Source of the DNA: JAAYBF01 sp963716445
Lineage (GTDB): Bacteria > Actinomycetota > Thermoleophilia > Solirubrobacterales > Thermoleophilaceae
Direction of reading: 5' to 3'
Assembly (NCBI GenBank): GCA_963716445.1
Contig: OY970313.1
Coordinates: forward strand, 248,001-312,000
Length of the DNA: 64,000 nt
Position numbers and translations under genes: made by a program. Positions within the stretch are counted from its first letter, which is position 1; every line of letters starts with the position of its first letter. Shown piece after piece: positions 1-7,464 of the stretch. The notes beneath the pieces are model-generated. The model did no database searches and was not told the origin of the DNA. It worked only from the letters and a program-made list of their open reading frames with translations.

Positions 1-47
1 GGGGTGACGAAGCTGGCGGACTCATGGAGGGAGGTCCGGGAGGGTGA
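1..47 (+). CDS. 3' end of an upstream operon gene (partial)
   Basis: A reading frame is open from base 3 to a TGA at 45-47, about 14 codons. Its stop overlaps the GTG start of the next gene in the form GTGA, the same four-base overlap seen at the next two gene junctions. That makes it likely to be the tail of the preceding operon member. Nothing about its function can be read from so short a piece. Confidence 0.4.
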   Translation, partial: GDEAGGLMEGGPGG

Positions 48-1468
48 CGTACCTATTTCTCGATCCAGGCGCTGACGCGGCTCGCCGCGACGTCTACACG
101 CTCGCCCAGTCGATGGGCATGGGCGTGACGCTGATCGCCGGGCGCCCGCCGCACGACGCGACCGGCGTCGACGAGCTGATCGAGGTCGACCCGACCGACC
201 CCGGCGCGGTGCTCGCGGCGACCGCGCTGACGCAGAACGTCGAGGGGGTCGTCAACTGCTCGGAGTCCTGCCTGCGCACCCAGGCCGCGCTCGTCGAGCG
301 CTACGGCGTCCCCGGCATCCATCCCGAGACGGCCGACGTCTGCCGCGACAAGCGGCTGATGGCGCGGCGCTTCGAGCAGCACGGCGTGCCGATCGCCCGC
401 CGCGCGGTCGTCGAGCGCAAGGCCGACCTCGAGGCCGCCGTCCGCGAGGTGGGTTGTCCCGGCGTGCTGAAGCCGACGACCGGCGTCGCCAGCCTCTTCA
501 CGGTCCGCTTCGACAGCGCCGAGGAGCTGGCCTCCCGCTTCGAGGAGTTCGCCGCCGCCGCGGCCAGCCACCCCGCGGCCGCGATCCGCGAGATGAACGG
601 CCGCTGGCTGGTCGAGGAGTACCTCGACGGCCCGGCGTTCAGCGTCGAGTCGCTGACGCTCGGCGGGGAGACGACGCACATCGGCATCTGCCAGAAGGGC
701 GAGATGTCGCGGCCGTTCTTCCTCGAGACCGGCCACGTCTGCCCGGCGCCGCTGAGCGCCGAGCGCCGCGACGAGATGCTCGACGTCGCCGGCCGCGCCG
801 TCCACGCGCTGGGCATCGCCGACGGCATCAGCCACACCGAGCTGAAGCTGACCTCGCGCGGCCTGCGCGTGCTCGAGGTCGGCGCGCGGATGGGCGGCGG
901 CTCGATCCGCCAGGTCGTAGAGCTCGCCACCGGCGTCGACCTGCTCGCGGTGACGCTCGAGCTGGCGCGCGGACGGCGGCCGGAGATCGCCGCGGCCCCG
1001 GGCCGCGCGGCGGCGAGCCGCAGCTGGTTCCCCACCCGGCCCTGCGTCGTCCGCGACGTCGCGCTCGCCGACGAGCTGCTCGACCTGCCGGGGATCGTGG
1101 CGGTCAACCGCTGGATGCGCGCGGGCGAGGTCTACCGGCTGCCGCCCGACGGCTACCGCGAGGTGCTCGGCGTCGTCGCCGTCGGCGACACGCCGCAGCG
1201 GGCGATCGCCAACGCCGAGGCCGCGATCGCCGCCGCCGACCGCGGCGAGGCCGTCGAGGTCGACTACGACGAGGAGGCGATCCGCAGCGCCCGCCCGCCG
1301 GCCCCCGACCCGGCCGACGCCGCGTCCGCCGGCAACGCCGGCCCGGCCGACGCTCACACCCGCGCGACGCCCGATCGCAGCCGTGGCGGCGCGCACGCCG
1401 GCGCGACGCCCGATCGCCGTCGCGGCGCCGCCACCGGCAAGGCCACCGCCGAGGAGGCCGTCGCGTGA
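44..1468 (+). CDS. ATP-grasp domain carboxylate-amine ligase
   Basis: 474 aa. The family activates a carboxylate as an acyl-phosphate with ATP and joins it to an amine or thiol. The N-terminal 100 residues form a pre-ATP-grasp Rossmann-like part, then the ATP-binding core carries GVLKPTTGVAS near residue 145, the acidic segment LVEEYLDGPAFSVES near 190, and the metal/ATP-binding ending ELKLTSRGLRVLEVGARMGG near 270. The last 60 residues are Ala/Pro/Arg-rich and low in complexity. The GTG start follows a GGGAGG-type ribosome site. It begins a coupled operon with an aminotransferase, an epimerase and an amidotransferase, which suggests amino-acid or small-peptide synthesis. The substrate cannot be read from sequence. 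Confidence 0.85.
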   Translation: MTYLFLDPGADAARRDVYTLAQSMGMGVTLIAGRPPHDATGVDELIEVDPTDPGAVLAATALTQNVEGVVNCSESCLRTQAALVERYGVPGIHPETADVCRDKRLMARRFEQHGVPIARRAVVERKADLEAAVREVGCPGVLKPTTGVASLFTVRFDSAEELASRFEEFAAAAASHPAAAIREMNGRWLVEEYLDGPAFSVESLTLGGETTHIGICQKGEMSRPFFLETGHVCPAPLSAERRDEMLDVAGRAVHALGIADGISHTELKLTSRGLRVLEVGARMGGGSIRQVVELATGVDLLAVTLELARGRRPEIAAAPGRAAASRSWFPTRPCVVRDVALADELLDLPGIVAVNRWMRAGEVYRLPPDGYREVLGVVAVGDTPQRAIANAEAAIAAADRGEAVEVDYDEEAIRSARPPAPDPADAASAGNAGPADAHTRATPDRSRGGAHAGATPDRRRGAATGKATAEEAVA

Positions 1469-2613
1469 AGCTCTCGGTCTTCCGCCAGGAGGAGTTCTTC
1501 GAGGACTACGAGTTCAGCTGCGAGCTGATGCTCGCGCTCAGCGGCGCCGAGCCGATGACCGCGGCCGAGCTCAGCGAGATCGTCGGCGAGCGGCCGCAGC
1601 CCGACTGGGAGATCGGCTACACGCCGTCGTCGGGCTACCCCGAGCTGCGCGACGCCATCGCCGCGCTCAACCCGCCGGCCGAGCAGGACAACGTGATGGT
1701 CACCGTCGGCGCGATCGAGGGGCTGCTGATCCTGCACAACCTGCTGCTCGAGCCGGGCGACGAGGTCATCTGCCTCTGGCCCGCCTACCAGCCGCTCTAC
1801 GAGCTCGCGCGCGGCGCCGGCGGCAGCGTCCGCTTCGTCGAGCTCGACGAGCAGCGCGACTTCGCGATCGACCTGACCGAGGTCGAGGCCGCGGTCGGCG
1901 ACCGCACGCGCGTCGTGCTGCTCAACGTGCCGCACAACCCGACCGGCCAGACCGTCTGCCCCGACGACCTGCGCGAGCTGGCGCGCCGGCTCGAGCCGCG
2001 CGGGGTCACGCTGATCGTCGACGAGGTGTTCCGCGAGATGCGCGCCGGCCACCCGCCGTCGGCCTGGGACGGGCAGGAGAACCTGATCGTGCTCGGCTCG
2101 ATGAGCAAGTCCTACGCGCTGCCCGGCCTGCGCGTCGGCTGGATGGTCGCCGAGCCCGAGCTCGTCGTGCGCGCGCGCCAGTTCCGCAAGTACACCTCTC
2201 TGAACCCGGGCTCGCGCGACCAGCTCTGGGCGCTCGCGGCGCTCGAGCACCGCGACGAGGTCCTCGCGCGCACGGCGCGGATCACCGAGGCCGGGGCCGA
2301 CGTCGCGGCGACCTGGCTCGCCGACCACGAGGAGGACTTCGAGATCGTCGTCCCGCCGGCCGGCGGCCTGTTCTTCCCGCGCCTCAAGCGCGACGTCCCG
2401 ACGCTCGACTTCTGCGCCGACCTCGTCCACGCGACCGGCGTCCTGCTCGCGCCCGGCAGCGTCTGCTACGAGAGCGAGGGGTTCCTGCGCCTCGGCGTCG
2501 CGACGCCGGACCTCGCCGCCGGCCTCGACCGCCTCGACGGCTACCTGCGCGAGACGCGCTCCGGCGCCGCGCGCCCGGCCGGCTTCGGCCTCAACGGCGG
2601 AGGTCCCGCGTGA
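1465..2613 (+). CDS. PLP-dependent aminotransferase, class I/II fold
   Basis: 382 aa, fold-type I PLP enzyme. Visible landmarks are NVPHNPTGQT (the cofactor-binding Asn-Pro motif), IVDEVFREM with the pyridine-contacting Asp, and GSMSKSYALPGLRVGW, where the Lys of SKS forms the internal aldimine. The remote arginine region is near RLGVATP at the C-terminus. Its GTG overlaps the previous stop as GTGA, so translation is probably coupled. Related open-family members act on amino acids, and some are annotated as capreomycidine-synthase-like. I cannot tell whether it transaminates or does other PLP chemistry. The start is set by the overlap. Confidence 0.88.
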   Translation: MKLSVFRQEEFFEDYEFSCELMLALSGAEPMTAAELSEIVGERPQPDWEIGYTPSSGYPELRDAIAALNPPAEQDNVMVTVGAIEGLLILHNLLLEPGDEVICLWPAYQPLYELARGAGGSVRFVELDEQRDFAIDLTEVEAAVGDRTRVVLLNVPHNPTGQTVCPDDLRELARRLEPRGVTLIVDEVFREMRAGHPPSAWDGQENLIVLGSMSKSYALPGLRVGWMVAEPELVVRARQFRKYTSLNPGSRDQLWALAALEHRDEVLARTARITEAGADVAATWLADHEEDFEIVVPPAGGLFFPRLKRDVPTLDFCADLVHATGVLLAPGSVCYESEGFLRLGVATPDLAAGLDRLDGYLRETRSGAARPAGFGLNGGGPA

Positions 2614-3434
2614 GCCTCGCGCGCCTCCCGTTCCGCAAGTACTACGCCGAGGGCAACTCCTACGTGCTCGTCGAGCGGCTCCCATACAGCGAGTCGGTCG
2701 GCATGTGGGTCGCCGACTGCGTCGACGGCCTCGACTGCGACGGCCTGATCCTGGTCGAGAGCCAGCCGGGCGACGTGACCCACGAGATGCGCGTCTTCAA
2801 CGCCGACGGCTCGGAGGCCGAGATGTGCGGCAACGGCGCGCGCGCCGCCGCCGCGCTGATTTGCGAGCGCGACGGCCTCGCCGCCGGCGACACGGTCACC
2901 GTCACCTGCCTCGGCGGGACGATCTGCCACGAGCTGCTCGACCGCGCGAGCTGGACCTTCCGCGCGGAGATGCGGCTCGGCCACGACGCCGTGGTCGAGA
3001 TCGGCGACGGCGGCCGGCTCGTGCAGTTCGACACCGGCGCGCCGCACCTGATCGTCTTCGGCCCGCTGCCGAGCGGCGAGGAGATCGCCGCGATGGGCGA
3101 GGCGCTCTGCGCCTCGCGGCCGGGCGGGACGAACGTGATGTTCGCCCACCACGACGACGACGGCGGGCTGACCGTGACGCCGTGGGAGCGCGGCGTCGGG
3201 CCGGTGCTCGGCTGCGCCACCGGCGCGGCGGCGGCGGCGATCGCGTCCGAGCAGGTGCTCGGGCGGCCGCTCGACGGCGGCTACGTCCGCCAGCCGGGCG
3301 GCGCGATCGAAGTCGAGTGGGACGGAATCGGAGGGGTGCTCACGATGACGGGCGCCGTGCGTGTGGTCGCGACCGGGACGGTCGCGCTCGATCCAACGGA
3401 GACGCTCGTCGACCGGGTGCCGGTCACGGGATAG
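2610..3434 (+). CDS. Diaminopimelate epimerase (DapF) family amino-acid epimerase
   Basis: 274 aa, the usual DapF length. DapF folds as two similar halves, each giving one catalytic cysteine for cofactor-free proton exchange at an amino-acid alpha carbon. Both are present: Cys73 in EMCGNGARAAA and Cys202 in GPVLGCATGAAAA. The usual substrate-contacting ERGVG appears as WERGVG. It overlaps the aminotransferase by GTGA. It could be the housekeeping DapF, but its place among ATP-grasp, aminotransferase and amidotransferase genes suggests a specialised epimerase, as the DapF-fold racemase CntK is in metallophore synthesis. That second reading is inference. Confidence 0.82.
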   Translation: MSLARLPFRKYYAEGNSYVLVERLPYSESVGMWVADCVDGLDCDGLILVESQPGDVTHEMRVFNADGSEAEMCGNGARAAAALICERDGLAAGDTVTVTCLGGTICHELLDRASWTFRAEMRLGHDAVVEIGDGGRLVQFDTGAPHLIVFGPLPSGEEIAAMGEALCASRPGGTNVMFAHHDDDGGLTVTPWERGVGPVLGCATGAAAAAIASEQVLGRPLDGGYVRQPGGAIEVEWDGIGGVLTMTGAVRVVATGTVALDPTETLVDRVPVTG

Positions 3435-3472
3435 AGAGGGAGACAGATGCAAGTGCTTAGGAGGGGAGCACA

Positions 3473-4057
3473 GTGCCGAAGCTGATGATCGTCGACAACG
3501 GGAGCCTGTCGACGGACGTGCTGGCCGAAAGGCTGGAGGGGCTCGGCGCGGAGACGACGATCGTGTCGCTGGGCGAGCTGTCGCCCGACATGGCCGCCGA
3601 GGGCGGCTTCGACGGCGTCGTGCTGACCGGCACCGACGTGCCGTCGACGACGCCGTACGTCTACGAGGCCGAGCTGGAGCTGATTCGTCGCACGGAGGTC
3701 CCGCTGCTGGGGATCTGCGGCGGCATGCACCTGATCGGCAAGGCCCACGGCGTCGGCATCGGCGACTGCAAGCACGCGGTCGGCAAGACGCCGGTCCACG
3801 TCGACGGCGAGGACCGGCTGTTCGAGGACCTCGAGAGCCCGGCGCTGCTGTTCGAGCGCCACCGCTACCAGCTGATGGACGTGCCCGAGGGGTTCCGCCG
3901 GATCGCCTGGGGCGACCACTGTCACACGGAGGGAATCCGGCACGCCGAGCGGCCCACCTACGGGCTCCAGGCGCACGTCGAGTTCCGCCCGGAGGGCAAG
4001 GTGATTCTGCGCAACTTCCTGTCGCTCTTGACCCTTGACTCGGCGGTGGCGGTTTAG
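3473..4057 (+). CDS. Class I glutamine amidotransferase (GATase1) domain protein
   Basis: 194 aa. This domain hydrolyses glutamine and passes ammonia to a partner synthetase. The nucleophile is Cys82 in LGICGGMH. The other two triad residues are His168 and Glu170 in QAHVEFRPEGK, so HVE replaces the commoner HPE. A GTG start follows GAGGGGAG by five bases. It lies 38 bases after the epimerase gene in the same direction and probably shares its transcript. The natural partner would be an ATP-dependent amidating enzyme, and the ATP-grasp ligase three genes upstream is the obvious candidate. Partner and product are not known. Confidence 0.82.
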   Translation: MPKLMIVDNGSLSTDVLAERLEGLGAETTIVSLGELSPDMAAEGGFDGVVLTGTDVPSTTPYVYEAELELIRRTEVPLLGICGGMHLIGKAHGVGIGDCKHAVGKTPVHVDGEDRLFEDLESPALLFERHRYQLMDVPEGFRRIAWGDHCHTEGIRHAERPTYGLQAHVEFRPEGKVILRNFLSLLTLDSAVAV

Positions 4058-4114
4058 GTAGTCTGCGAGTCAGGAGGGAAGGAACAGGAGGGAGTTCCTG
4101 AAGCGCCAAATCAT

Positions 4115-4317
4115 GCGTCCGTAGCTCAATCGGTACATGGGTAGTCCCTGGGGCGACCAGGTACTCGAACGCCGACCTTCAAGCCAACCGTGCTTTGCAT
4201 CGTGTTGGTGGCCGGTTGCCTTTACCGGCCGTTCGAACCGCCTTTAGCCCAATCCGGCCTATCTAAGAGCAGCGGCCTTTCAAGCCGCAGATACGGGTTC
4301 GAGTCCCGTCGGGCGTA
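4115..4317 (+). tRNA. tRNA-Glu(UUC)-like gene interrupted in the D-loop
   Basis: A complete cloverleaf forms if about 131 bases are skipped. The acceptor strand 4115-4121 pairs with 4310-4316 using only Watson-Crick and G-U pairs. The D-stem is GCTC 4124-4127 with GAGC 4267-4270. The anticodon stem is 4272-4276 with 4284-4288, its loop CTTTCAA giving anticodon TTC. The T-stem is 4293-4297 with 4305-4309, loop TTCGAGT. No CCA is encoded. Nothing near the 3' half can replace the distant acceptor strand. The gene is either a split or processed tRNA or a decaying one. The LeuRS-like gene starts 46 bases downstream. Confidence 0.6.
4136..4266 (+). other. Insert inside the tRNA-like gene
   Basis: About 131 bases separate the two halves of the tRNA-like gene. 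The insert holds a strong hairpin of seven base pairs, 4210-4216 with 4224-4230, and a smaller one, 4147-4151 with 4157-4161. Its right side has a near copy of the D-arm: TAGCCCAATCCGG at 4245-4257 against TAGCTCAATCGG at 4122-4133. That suggests a partial duplication at the insertion point. It is too short for a standard group I intron and is not in the anticodon loop, where known bacterial tRNA introns sit. It codes for no protein. Confidence 0.5.
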
Positions 4318-4363
4318 CTTGTCAAAACGGTCGGAGTCACATCCGACGAACAGTCACTGACTC

Positions 4364-6301
4364 TTGCCAACTGACGCATACGTATTCGCCACCAGTCCCA
4401 CCGTCGGTGGCGACTTCGATCTCAGCCGCCTGCGCGGCTACGCGATCGCCGACGCGCACGCGCGCTCACGCCGCCTGCGCGGAGACGACGTGCTCTTCGC
4501 GATCGGCTTCGACAGCTTCGCGACCGCGCCCGAGCCGGCCGAGGGCCAGGGCGTCGACACCTGGCTCGCCGAGCGCGGCGCCGCGCTGAAGCGCCAGCTC
4601 GACGGCCTCGACATGTCGCTCGACTGGGACCGCGCGCTGATGACCAGCGATCCGGACGTCTACCGCTGGTCGCAGTGGCTGTTCGTCAAGCTGCTCGAGG
4701 CGGGACTCGTCTACCAGCGCGCCGGCAAGGGCTGGTTCCTGCGCACGAGCGGCTTCAACGAGGAGAACGACCACCGGCTCGAGGAGCTCGAGGGCTGGAG
4801 CGAGACCGCGCGGGCCGGGCAGCGGGCGCTGCTGCGGCGCGTCGACGGCTTCGAGCTCGAGGCCAAGGCGCTCGACGGCACGCCGCTGACGCTGTTCACC
4901 GCCTACCCCGACCAGGTCGGCGCGGCGGAGTTCGTCGCGCTGTCGCCGCAGCGGCCGGAGCTCGAGCACTGGCTCGACGACGCCGGCCTGCGCGCACGGG
5001 TCGAGGAGCTGCGCCGCGGCGACTGGGACGGCAAGGCCGCCGCCGAGCTGCCCGCCGTCGAGCTCGGCATGTCGGCCCAGGTGCCAGGGGTGCCGCAGCC
5101 GCTGCCGATCCTCGTCTCGCCGTCGGTCGACGCGCGCTTCGGCCCGGCGGCGATCGTCGGCGTCCCGAGCGCCGACGCGGCCGACAAGGCGCTCGCCAAG
5201 AACCTGCCGAAGGCCGGCGGCCTGGCCTGGAAGGTCGACGCCAAGCCGGCCAAGACGTCGCCCGCGGTCCGCTTCTTCGTCGAGGACATGCCGCTCTCGC
5301 GCGGGCGCGCGTGGGGCGCCCCGGTGCCGGCCGTCCACTGCGGCGAGTGCGGCGTCGTCCCCGTCCCGCTCGACGAGCTGCCGCTCGAGCCGCCGGAGGG
5401 CGTCGACGTGACCGCGCCCGGAAACGTCGTTGCCGAGCGGACCGACTTCGTCGAGTGCGCATGTCCGCGCTGCGGCGCCCCGGCGCGGCGCGACTCCGGC
5501 ACGCTGCACCCGCGGCTCGGCGCCGCCTGGATCGAGCTCGCGCTCGCCGTCCCGGCCGCCGACCGCGCCGAGTCGATGTTCGACCACGCCGAGCTGCGGC
5601 GCTGGCTGCCGACGGCCCAGACCGTCGAGGACGCCGAGGCGAGCACCGCGCTGCTCGACATGCGCACGGTGGCGAAGGCGCTGCGCGACGCCGGCGCGCT
5701 CGAGGCGCTCGCCGACGGGGAGCCGCACGGGCCGACGCTCGTCCACGACGCGCTGCGCTTCGAGGGGGTCGGATCGAGCGCCGAGCTGGTCGAGGCGCAT
5801 GGCTCCGACGCGGTGCGCTTCGCGCTGCTGCACGCGGCCGCGCCGACCAAGCCGTTCGCCGGCGACGACGGCGCCCTGCGCCACGCCGCCGGCTTCCTCG
5901 ACGAGCTGCGCTCGTTCGCCGAGCCGCGACTCGAGGGCGCCGACCCGGACGCCCGCATCGACGTCGAGGACGGCCTGCGGCGGCGGCTGGCCGGCTGGTG
6001 CGACACCGCGGTCGGCCGCGTCGCCGAGAACTACGAGCGGCTCGACATGCACCGCGCCACGCGCAACGCGATCGAGCTGCTGGCGCGGATCCAGGACTTC
6101 GAGCAGCGCGTCGCGGGACACCGCGGCGAGGTCGCCGGCGCCGACCGCGACGCCGTCGCGGTCGCCCTGCTGGTGCTCGTCCGCCTGCTCGCCCCACTCG
6201 CCCCACGGACCGCGGACGAGCTCTGGCGCCGCGGCCGCGACGACGGCTCGGTTGCCGACGCCGGCTGGCCGAGCCTCCAGCGCGAGCCCGCGACCGCCTG
6301 A
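4364..6301 (+). CDS. Leucyl-tRNA synthetase paralogue lacking catalytic motifs
   Basis: 645 aa, shorter than the 800-870 aa of true LeuRS but similar in order along its length. The N-terminal Rossmann part aligns with LeuRS (YAIADAHARSRRLRGDDVL and SLDWDRALMTSDPDVYRWSQ), yet the HIGH site is D19-L-S-R22. The KMSKS position, before VEAHGSDAVRFALLHAA, reads DALRF at 462-466. A CP1 editing-like region remains (TAYPD, then FGPAAIVGVP). Four Cys form two CxxC pairs near residues 326 and 365. Aminoacyl-adenylate formation is therefore unlikely. The frame is intact, so the protein is probably functional in another role, perhaps tRNA binding. The TTG start is the best available, but no good ribosome site marks it. 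Confidence 0.75.
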   Translation: MPTDAYVFATSPTVGGDFDLSRLRGYAIADAHARSRRLRGDDVLFAIGFDSFATAPEPAEGQGVDTWLAERGAALKRQLDGLDMSLDWDRALMTSDPDVYRWSQWLFVKLLEAGLVYQRAGKGWFLRTSGFNEENDHRLEELEGWSETARAGQRALLRRVDGFELEAKALDGTPLTLFTAYPDQVGAAEFVALSPQRPELEHWLDDAGLRARVEELRRGDWDGKAAAELPAVELGMSAQVPGVPQPLPILVSPSVDARFGPAAIVGVPSADAADKALAKNLPKAGGLAWKVDAKPAKTSPAVRFFVEDMPLSRGRAWGAPVPAVHCGECGVVPVPLDELPLEPPEGVDVTAPGNVVAERTDFVECACPRCGAPARRDSGTLHPRLGAAWIELALAVPAADRAESMFDHAELRRWLPTAQTVEDAEASTALLDMRTVAKALRDAGALEALADGEPHGPTLVHDALRFEGVGSSAELVEAHGSDAVRFALLHAAAPTKPFAGDDGALRHAAGFLDELRSFAEPRLEGADPDARIDVEDGLRRRLAGWCDTAVGRVAENYERLDMHRATRNAIELLARIQDFEQRVAGHRGEVAGADRDAVAVALLVLVRLLAPLAPRTADELWRRGRDDGSVADAGWPSLQREPATA

Positions 6302-6388
6302 GCCGCACGGCATCCCGTTATCCTGTTCGGACACGTGGGCTCGTCTCTGTCCGACACCATGGCGTGTCGCTCTCGACACAATTGTGAC

Positions 6389-6418
6389 TTGACAGCCTCG
6401 TCAGGACGAGAGTAAGCT
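6389..6418 (+). promoter_or_regulatory. Candidate sigma-70 promoter
   Basis: TTGACA at 6389-6394 matches the -35 consensus exactly. With an 18-base spacer the -10 box would be TAAGCT at 6413-6418, a weak match. No protein gene follows, so it most likely drives the structured RNA region immediately downstream. Confidence 0.45.
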
Positions 6419-6424
6419 CATGTT

Positions 6425-6655
6425 TCTCTCTGGTTCTCCTGAATCGGGGGAGAGAAGAGCGATTTAGCCCAATTGCCGGTTGGAAGGTTCGATCTTGAGT
6501 GGGACCCGCAGGAGGGAGCGGGTACGACGGCACCCACGCTCAACGATTCGAGGATGGGTCACAACCCAGTTTCCGACTTCAGAGAGGAAGTAGCGGGCTA
6601 TCGGTAGGGAAGTCACGGGGCCCCGGCGAGAACCGGGGCCCCGTGCGCTTCGATG
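6425..6655 (+). ncRNA. Candidate stand-alone structured RNA
   Basis: The unit lies between a promoter-like site and a strong terminator and has no credible reading frame. It begins with a hairpin, 6424-6430 with 6450-6456. A closing stem then pairs TAGCCC near 6465-6470 with GGGCTA near 6595-6600. Inside are a nested stem-loop around 6494-6543 whose inner arms ACCCGC/GCGGGT enclose the purine loop AGGAGGGA, a short hairpin TGGGT/ACCCA near 6555-6568, and another near 6570-6590. I compared it by eye with RNase P, tmRNA, 4.5S and 6S RNA signatures and saw no match. Confidence 0.42.
6615..6644 (+). terminator. Strong hairpin terminator
   Basis: A perfect 12-bp stem, 6615-6626 with 6633-6644, with loop CGAGAA. 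It ends the candidate RNA unit. There is no clear T-run, as is common in very GC-rich genomes. Confidence 0.55.
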
Positions 6656-7268
6656 AGGAATCTTTCAGTGAAGGAGCGGCGCCGAGAGCCACTCCACCCG
6701 TTCCGGGTCGTTGCGCCGAGGCCCTGGGCGAGAGTCAGGGCCCCGGCGCATCGGCACGACCGACCTACGTGCTGTCTGGAGGATGGGTCCGGCCGTCGCT
6801 GGACGGACGCCATCCTCCGCGGGAAGCAGCCGACGATGGTGGCCTTTCACACCGCGGCTCGGCGCCGCGACCACCCACAACTGCCAATGCCGCGTAGGTC
6901 TTCTTCACTTCCCCTTCCCTCCTTGGGGGAACAAGTGGCCCGAACCCTCAATCAGGCCAATGCAGACATCACATTACCGAGCTGCCGGGGCCGCTGTCAA
7001 GGGCACGAGGCGTCCGGTGGCCTGACCGCTTGGCGGTCAAATGCCCGCCGACTCACCCCTGTAGTCCCGATCCTGGTGTCCAAGCGGCGCGCATCCGGCG
7101 TCTTCGTCGAGTGCCTCGACCTCGGCACCGAGACCGTCTCGACCTAAGCCACCCTCCGCCCGCCCGCCCGCCCGCCCGTGCCTGCTCGCCGCCGCCCGTG
7201 CCTGTCCGCCGCCAGCCCTCGCTCAACTCGTCCCGTCCGTGCCACCCTCGCTGCCCGCCGCCCTCACA
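6656..7268. other. Non-coding stretch with long hairpins
   Basis: No frame here looks like a real protein. Two long imperfect palindromes are present. 6712-6726 pairs with 6736-6750, 15 positions with one mismatch and a GGCGAGAGT loop. 6778-6786 pairs with 6810-6818, with an inner GTCC/GGAC stem and an outer GCTG/CAGC pairing at 6771-6774 and 6827-6830. These could extend the upstream RNA unit or be separate terminators. From about 7145 to 7200 the sequence becomes a GCCC-type simple repeat. Confidence 0.4.
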
Positions 7269-7316
7269 ACGAGTGGAACATTGACCAGGGCCTGCCCCAG
7301 TCAATGTTCCACTCGT
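7269..7316. repeat. Dispersed palindromic repeat, copy 1
   Basis: Perfect 17-bp arms, 7269-7285 and 7300-7316, around a GC-rich centre that itself forms a GGGC/GCCC mini-stem. The core reads GAGTGGAACATTGAC on each strand. Five more copies occur in this window (8350, 19341, 31442, 44522, 44627), mostly in gene-free spacers. Confidence 0.85.
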
Positions 7317-7329
7317 CATTTGGGGGGTG

Positions 7330-7445
7330 CGGTGGCGCGGCGCGGCGAAGGGATGCGGTGGCGCGAAGGGGCGCGGTGGCGCGGTGGCGTGAAGGGGTGC
7401 GGTGGCGCGAAGGGCTGCGGGTGGCTCGGTGGCGCGGAGGGTTGG
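7330..7445. repeat. Short GC-rich degenerate tandem repeat
   Basis: Several imperfect reiterations of a unit resembling GCGGTGGCGCGAAGGG lie between the palindrome and the end of the AbiEi/DUF559 gene. They look like slippage products. No gene is seen in this part. Confidence 0.5.
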
Positions 7446-7464
7446 CCGGCCGGCTACGTTGGCA

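Noticed and set aside
4178..4186. Second anticodon-like loop (CTTCAAGCC) inside the tRNA insert
   Set aside because: The flanking bases do not pair into a stem, so it does not form another tRNA.
4058..4363. T-box or riboswitch for the LeuRS-like gene
   Set aside because: The acceptor, D, anticodon and T stems give a proper tRNA cloverleaf instead, and no T-box core AGGGTGG is seen.
6425..6900. RNase P RNA, tmRNA or 4.5S RNA
   Set aside because: The diagnostic motifs (GAGGAAAGTCC, tRNA-like ends of tmRNA, GGAAGCAG-type SRP loop) were looked for and not found.
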